Below, one piece after another: positions 14,796-18,477 of a stretch of DNA of 18,477 bases (position 1 is the stretch's first letter; each line of letters starts with the position of its first letter). The position numbers and the translations under genes are program-made. Source of the stretch: Akkermansiaceae bacterium UBA6138 (GTDB lineage Bacteria > Verrucomicrobiota > Verrucomicrobiia > Verrucomicrobiales > DEV007); NCBI GenBank assembly GCA_002422425.1, contig DIVG01000029.1, positions 91,980 to 110,456 on the forward strand, written 5' to 3'. Below the pieces are notes generated by a model. That model was given only the letters and a program-made list of their open reading frames with translations. It was not told the DNA's origin and searched no databases.

Positions 14796-14816
14796 TCCCC
14801 TTCGGGGAATTCTTTT
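14796..14816 (+). promoter_or_regulatory. Small UUCG-type hairpin with trailing T-rich run ahead of ompH
   Basis: TCCCC (14796-14800) pairs with GGGGA (14804-14808) around a TTC loop, or as C(UUCG)G. AATTCTTTT follows and ends 4 bases before the ATG at 14821. It could be a short terminator or attenuator, or a 5'-leader hairpin occupying the place where a ribosome binding site would normally be. No clear Shine-Dalgarno is seen. Confidence 0.3.
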
Positions 14817-14820
14817 AATC

Positions 14821-15477
14821 ATGAAAAACCTCCTCCTTACCTTTCTGTTCTTTTCCGCTCTCTCCCTTCCTGCCGCAGCGCAGAAAGGCGGAGTGGCGAT
14901 CCTCGATATCGACGAAGTCGCGCGTCAGCTCGGAGTTGAAGAAAAAGTCCGCGTTGATCTGCTCAACATGCAGAACAGTCTCAATGCAGACCTCCAGCGC
15001 ACCCAGACGACGATGCAAAATCAGATGAACGGGGTTGAAAAGGCTGCCGGTGAAAACCCCACCGAAGAGCAACAGAAACAGATCTTTGCGACCAATCAGC
15101 AACTCAACGAAGAATTCAACCGCATCAAGGCCCAGGCACAGCAGAGCCTGGCACAGGAGCGGGTCCGCATGATCAATGACTTTCGGGCACGACTCGAACC
15201 CATTGCTCTCAAGGCAGCCGAGGCACAAGGTCTTGATGTCGTGCTCATGAAAGTCACCCCGCCTCTTTTCGCCTACGCCACCAGCGTCGATATTACGCAG
15301 GCCACCACCAAGCTGGCCCTCGACGCCGGTATGCAGGTCACTGCTCCGGCCGAGACCACGCCTGTCACCGCTCCCTCCGGCACTGTTGCCCCGGCTCCCG
15401 CTCCGGCTCCGGCTCCCGCCGCCGGTGCGAAGAGCAAAGGCGATGCCGGGGAAAAGGGCAAAGCCAAGTCCGAGTAA
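14821..15477 (+). CDS. OmpH/Skp family periplasmic chaperone
   Basis: The 218-residue protein has a clear signal peptide (MKNLLLTFLFFSALSLPAAA, cleavage near residue 20). The Skp/OmpH pattern follows: a short beta strand GGVAILDIDEVAR, then a long charged Gln/Glu-rich coiled coil (about 40-125, MQNSLNADLQRTQTTMQNQM onward). A closing strand region (AAEAQGLDVVLMKV, ATSVDITQATTKLAL) completes it. Skp holds unfolded outer-membrane proteins in the periplasm. Beyond residue ~180 is a proline/alanine tail with PAPA repeats, ending in a lysine/glycine-rich segment (SKGDAGEKGKAKSE) that is not part of the fold. The gene is not next to bamA here, which is its common partner elsewhere. Confidence 0.88.
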   Translation: MKNLLLTFLFFSALSLPAAAQKGGVAILDIDEVARQLGVEEKVRVDLLNMQNSLNADLQRTQTTMQNQMNGVEKAAGENPTEEQQKQIFATNQQLNEEFNRIKAQAQQSLAQERVRMINDFRARLEPIALKAAEAQGLDVVLMKVTPPLFAYATSVDITQATTKLALDAGMQVTAPAETTPVTAPSGTVAPAPAPAPAPAAGAKSKGDAGEKGKAKSE

Positions 15478-15516
15478 TCGCAACACGCCGGGGCCGCGTT
15501 CCCCCCCCAATACATT

Positions 15517-16593
15517 ATGGCAACTAAAATTGGTATCATCGGAGCGGGTGGCATGGCCCGCTATCACATCGACGGATTCAGAAAAGCCGGCGCCGAGGTC
15601 GTCGCCATGGCCGACGTCAATGCTGAAGCCGCTACGATCTCTGCGAAGGCAAATGAGATCGAACACGTTTACGGGGACGTCGCCGAACTCCTCGCGAGCG
15701 ACATCGACGCGGTTTCGATTATCGTGCCGAACAAGTTTCACGGGCCCCTCGCGATCCAGGCGCTCGAGTCCGGCAAGCACGTCTTTTGCGAGAAACCCCC
15801 GGCCATGAATGCGGCCGAGGTGCGTGAGATGATCGTCGCGCGTGACCGGGTCGGCAAACACCTCATGTTCAACTTCAACAACCGCGCGCGTCCCGAATCG
15901 CGCGAGATGATGAAGTTGATCGGAAGCGGCATGGTGGGCCGCATTAATTCCGCCCAGGCCAAGTGGATCCGCCGCGCCGGTATCCCCGGGTTCGGAGGAT
16001 GGTTTACGACCAAGACCCTCTCCGGAGGTGGCCCCGTTATTGACCTGCTCCACATGCTTGATCTTGCGATGTATTTCATGGGCAACCCCAAGCCCGCCTA
16101 TGTCACCGCACAGACCTTTGATGATCACATCAATAACAAGGATTTTAAGGGGCCCTGGGGTATTCCGGACCGTGAGGGGGGGATTACTGACGTCGAGTCC
16201 GCCGCCCATGGATTTGTCACCTTTGAGACCGGGCAGGTTCTTTCCTTCCAAATGTCGTGGGCCGAAATGATCAAGCGCGAAGAAGTCTCCGTCGTTTTTC
16301 AGGGGGTCAAAGCTGGTGGCAAGGTTGAGCGTCTTTTCGGCACCGACGGTCTCGACGAAACAGCGATCGACACCTGTGAAGTCTACACACAGGAGTCAGG
16401 CAGACGTATCGACACGACTGTAGAAGTGGAAGAGTGTCAGGACATGGGACGCATCAATTCCGCCGCCAACTTTGTGGAAACGATCGAGGGTCGCGCCCTG
16501 CCTCTAAACAACGCCGAACAGGGTCTCCAGCTGATGCAGATCATCGATGCCGTCTATGCGTCCGCCTCGTCGGGCCGGCCTGTCGCGATCTGA
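15517..16593 (+). CDS. Gfo/Idh/MocA family oxidoreductase
   Basis: The 358-residue protein is the usual family length. The Rossmann fold is at the start (KIGIIGAGGMARYHIDGF, residues 4-21), with VVAMADVN ending strand 2 and VSIIVPNKFHGPLAI next. The catalytic loop CEKPPAMNA holds K93. The C-terminal domain has KWIRRAGIPGFGGWF, then SGGGPVIDLLHMLDLAMYF, where D176 and H179 are the usual active-site pair. It would use NAD(P) to oxidise or reduce a sugar or inositol-type substrate. The RAGIP/GGWF block is shared with glycoside 3-dehydrogenase-like members, so a sugar substrate is likely but not proven. It lies 39 bp after ompH and ends in a hairpin-bearing convergent junction with the helicase gene. 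Confidence 0.94.
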   Translation: MATKIGIIGAGGMARYHIDGFRKAGAEVVAMADVNAEAATISAKANEIEHVYGDVAELLASDIDAVSIIVPNKFHGPLAIQALESGKHVFCEKPPAMNAAEVREMIVARDRVGKHLMFNFNNRARPESREMMKLIGSGMVGRINSAQAKWIRRAGIPGFGGWFTTKTLSGGGPVIDLLHMLDLAMYFMGNPKPAYVTAQTFDDHINNKDFKGPWGIPDREGGITDVESAAHGFVTFETGQVLSFQMSWAEMIKREEVSVVFQGVKAGGKVERLFGTDGLDETAIDTCEVYTQESGRRIDTTVEVEECQDMGRINSAANFVETIEGRALPLNNAEQGLQLMQIIDAVYASASSGRPVAI

Positions 16594-16613
16594 TAGAGAC
16601 ACGCTGAAGGGAC

Positions 16614-16645
16614 GGGCCGCCCGGCGATTTTTTTGCCGGAGGCCC
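16614..16645. terminator. Two-part stem-loop between convergent genes
   Basis: GGGCC (16614-16618) pairs with GGCCC (16641-16645), and CCGGC (16621-16625) pairs with GCCGG (16635-16639). A small internal loop (GC opposite A) separates the two stems. Seven Ts lie in the apical loop rather than after the stem. The location between the converging oxidoreductase and helicase genes fits a bidirectional transcription stop, although no trailing U-tract is present on either strand. Confidence 0.45.
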
Positions 16646-16668
16646 CGATTTCAGGGGGGCGTTTATCC

Positions 16669-18477
16669 TCACCAGACTGAGCCCACTTTCCACTCTTCCA
16701 TCAGCTCCACCGGGATGTCTTCGAGAAATCTCGAGGGACGCTGGAGCACTTCACCATTGAAGGAACCATACCAGAGGATAGGGTAGGTGAGGTAAAGCTC
16801 GTCTTTTGCCCGGGTCACGGCGACGTAGAAGAGTCTGCGCTCTTCCTCAAGGCCGCTTTGGTCCTCGCTGTCCTCATCGAGCACGCGGCTGTTGGGAAAC
16901 ATGCCGTCGGCGAGCCAGACGCAGAAGACGACTTTCCACTCGAGCCCCTTGGCCTGGTGGACGGAGCTGAGACAGACGGACTCTTTGTCGGGCTCTTCCT
17001 CGGTCGCGGCGACGGCGTCCTGTCCGGCGAGGAGGGAAAGCTGGCTGAGGAATTCCTGCAGGTCGTCGAACTTTTCGGCGTATTTCTCAAGCTGCAGAAG
17101 ATCCTGCTTGCGGTTCTCGTAGTTCGGAAATTTGCTGCGCATGTATTCCTCGTAGACCCCGCCGAGGATGGAAGGCATCATGGGCGCGGGCGGTTTGGGG
17201 TCGCCCTCAGCGTTGACGAGTTCATCGAGGGTGTAGGCGAGTTGCTCCCATCCCGTTTTAGCCTTGGCCGCGACTTTGAAGGCGAGGAGATACCGGGAAA
17301 ACGAGGTGACTTTGCTGAGGGCGCATCCTTCGCACCGCGTCCACTCACGCCAGAGATTATCAGCGCCTTTGTCTCCAACGCCGGGGAGCATTTTGACGAG
17401 GCGTTTAAAGGCGACTTCGTCGCGCCGGTTGGCGACGAACTTCATGAAGGCGGCGGCGTCTTTGATGTGGGCCTGTTCAAAGAAGCGCAACCCGCTCGTG
17501 ATGACAAAGGGGATGCCGCGCTTGGTCAGCTCAAGCTGGATTTCCATCGCATGAAAATGGGCGCGATAGAGAACCGCGATTTCGTTGAGTTCGACACCCT
17601 CGTCCCGCAGCTCGAGGATGCGCTGGGCAACAAAAGCAGCCTGGGTATTGGTGTCCTGGAGCGGTGCCAGAGCGGGCAGAACGAGGCGATCGGGCCGGGC
17701 CGGCGCGAGATCTTTGCGGAATTGCTTCGTGTTCGGAGCGATCGCCGCGTTCGCGAGGGTGAGAATCTCGGGAACGGATCGGTAGTTTGTCTCGATGACG
17801 TATTTGGCCGCGCCGGGGTATTTATCGGGAAAATCGAGGATGTTGCGGAAGTCGGCCCCTCGCCACGAGTAGATGGACTGGGCATCGTCGCCGACGACCA
17901 TGAGATTGTTCTGCGGAGCGGCGAGGAGGTCGATGAACTCGGCCTGGAGGGTGTTGGTGTCCTGATATTCGTCGACGAGGATCCACTCGAACTGGTGCTG
18001 GTATTGCTGACGAATCCCCGGATTTTCCTGAAGAAGACGAAGCGGCTTGATGAGGAGGTCATCAAAGTCCATCGAGTTCGTGGCCTTTTTTTTCCCCTCG
18101 TATCGCTCGTGCAGTTCGCTGATGGAGGCGGCGAGATGCTTGAAGTAGGGGTAACGACGATGAAGCAGGTCAGGGATTTCCACGCTGGTGTTGGTGGCGA
18201 GGCTGAAGATGTCGGCGAGAACTTCGGGTTTGGGAAAACGCGTCGCCTTGGTATCGACCTCGCTCTCGCCGATGACGGCGTTCATGATCTCCTTCTGGTC
18301 CTCGCGGTCCATGATGGAGAAGCTGCGCTCCCACCCGAGGAGGTCGGCATGGCGGCGGAGGATGCGGTTGCCGATGGAATGAAAGGTCCCTCCCCAGAGA
18401 TCGCGGGTGTCGTAGGGGACGAGTTCCTCGACGCGGTTTAGCATCTCACGCGCGGCCTTGTTCGTGAAGGTGAGAAG
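16669..18477 (-). CDS. UvrD/PcrA/Rep superfamily 1 DNA helicase, N-terminus missing (partial)
   Basis: The gene enters from the right edge, with 602 residues visible. The N-terminal part with Walker A is outside the window. Motifs in order: Ia TFTNKAAREM at the very start, GTFHSIGNRILRR, motif II LVDEYQDTN (about 167-175), motif III VGDDAQSIYSWRGADF (about 195-210), motif IV ETNYRSVPEIL, motif V SSVHQAKGLEWKVVF and motif VI RRLFYVAVTRAKDELYL. This is the full UvrD/Rep/PcrA helicase signature, a 3'-5' ATP-dependent DNA unwinding enzyme in repair and replication restart. No nuclease domain is visible. The C-terminus ends soon after motif VI (FLEDIPVELMEEWKVGSVW) without the Tudor-like tail of some PcrA proteins. 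It is convergent with the Gfo/Idh/MocA gene. Confidence 0.96.
   Translation of the reverse strand, partial: LLTFTNKAAREMLNRVEELVPYDTRDLWGGTFHSIGNRILRRHADLLGWERSFSIMDREDQKEIMNAVIGESEVDTKATRFPKPEVLADIFSLATNTSVEIPDLLHRRYPYFKHLAASISELHERYEGKKKATNSMDFDDLLIKPLRLLQENPGIRQQYQHQFEWILVDEYQDTNTLQAEFIDLLAAPQNNLMVVGDDAQSIYSWRGADFRNILDFPDKYPGAAKYVIETNYRSVPEILTLANAAIAPNTKQFRKDLAPARPDRLVLPALAPLQDTNTQAAFVAQRILELRDEGVELNEIAVLYRAHFHAMEIQLELTKRGIPFVITSGLRFFEQAHIKDAAAFMKFVANRRDEVAFKRLVKMLPGVGDKGADNLWREWTRCEGCALSKVTSFSRYLLAFKVAAKAKTGWEQLAYTLDELVNAEGDPKPPAPMMPSILGGVYEEYMRSKFPNYENRKQDLLQLEKYAEKFDDLQEFLSQLSLLAGQDAVAATEEEPDKESVCLSSVHQAKGLEWKVVFCVWLADGMFPNSRVLDEDSEDQSGLEEERRLFYVAVTRAKDELYLTYPILWYGSFNGEVLQRPSRFLEDIPVELMEEWKVGSVW

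Noticed and set aside
15385..15425. Short GCTCCGGCTCCC-type tandem repeat
   Set aside because: It encodes the Pro/Ala-rich tail of the OmpH-like protein in frame; it is not a CRISPR or regulatory repeat.
14815..16251. 478-codon open frame on the minus strand across ompH and the second oxidoreductase
   Set aside because: It is antisense to two clear family members on the plus strand, spans their junction and has a low-complexity product. It is explained by high G+C codon usage.
16858..18441. 527-codon open frame on the plus strand
   Set aside because: It is entirely antisense to the UvrD-type helicase, which has all its motifs in the opposite frame.

Overview
The window is about 58% G+C by eye and fully bacterial. 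It carries 17 protein-coding genes, two of them cut by the window ends. No tRNA, rRNA, CRISPR array or insertion sequence is visible. The gene content points to a Verrucomicrobia/Planctomycetes-type Gram-negative bacterium: a secreted double DUF1080 protein, a secreted PQQ-type beta-propeller, Gfo/Idh/MocA oxidoreductases, an exported-looking methyltransferase, an Skp/OmpH chaperone and an LptF/LptG permease. This lineage call is inference from family content, not from a marker gene.

Layout. (1) 1-1607, minus: the N-terminal 535 residues of a fusion of a DUF455 ferritin-like domain and an ATP-grasp-like domain, running off the left edge. (2) 1608-1688: divergent intergenic region with a strong 13-bp hairpin. 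(3) 1689-5257, plus: a tight four-gene cluster of LptF/LptG-type permease, acidic-tailed hypothetical protein, DUF4199 membrane protein and LAB_N (lipid A biosynthesis N-terminal) membrane protein. It is probably an envelope or lipid-export operon. (4) 5288-10947, minus: a long co-directional run. In transcription order it is nrdR, a hypothetical gene, a HIT-family hydrolase, rimB-like retropepsin, rimK, an AstE/AspA-like deacylase and the secreted DUF1080 protein. Upstream of nrdR are two NrdR-box-like sites flanking a TTGACA hexamer. (5) 11211-12569, minus: a Gfo/Idh/MocA oxidoreductase with an unusual N-terminal extension. (6) 12722-14694, plus: a signal-peptide-bearing SAM methyltransferase overlapping by 4 bp with a secreted PQQ-like propeller protein. 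(7) 14821-16593, plus: OmpH/Skp-like chaperone, then a second Gfo/Idh/MocA oxidoreductase. (8) 16669-18477, minus: the C-terminal 602 residues of a UvrD/PcrA/Rep helicase, running off the right edge and convergent with the oxidoreductase.

How the genes fit together. The 1689-5257 cluster fits transport or modification of envelope lipid. RimB, RimK and the AstE-like protein form a recognisable peptide/glutamate-tail modification module. In Pseudomonas, RimK adds glutamates to ribosomal protein S6 and RimB is its partner protease. The DUF1080 protein and the two Gfo/Idh/MocA enzymes could belong to keto-sugar metabolism, but they are not in one operon. The best candidates for something undescribed are the DUF455/ATP-grasp fusion, the four-helix N-terminal extension on the LptF/LptG permease, and the periplasm-targeted methyltransferase coupled to a propeller protein. 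The clearest regulatory signal is the pair of NrdR-type operators in front of nrdR.
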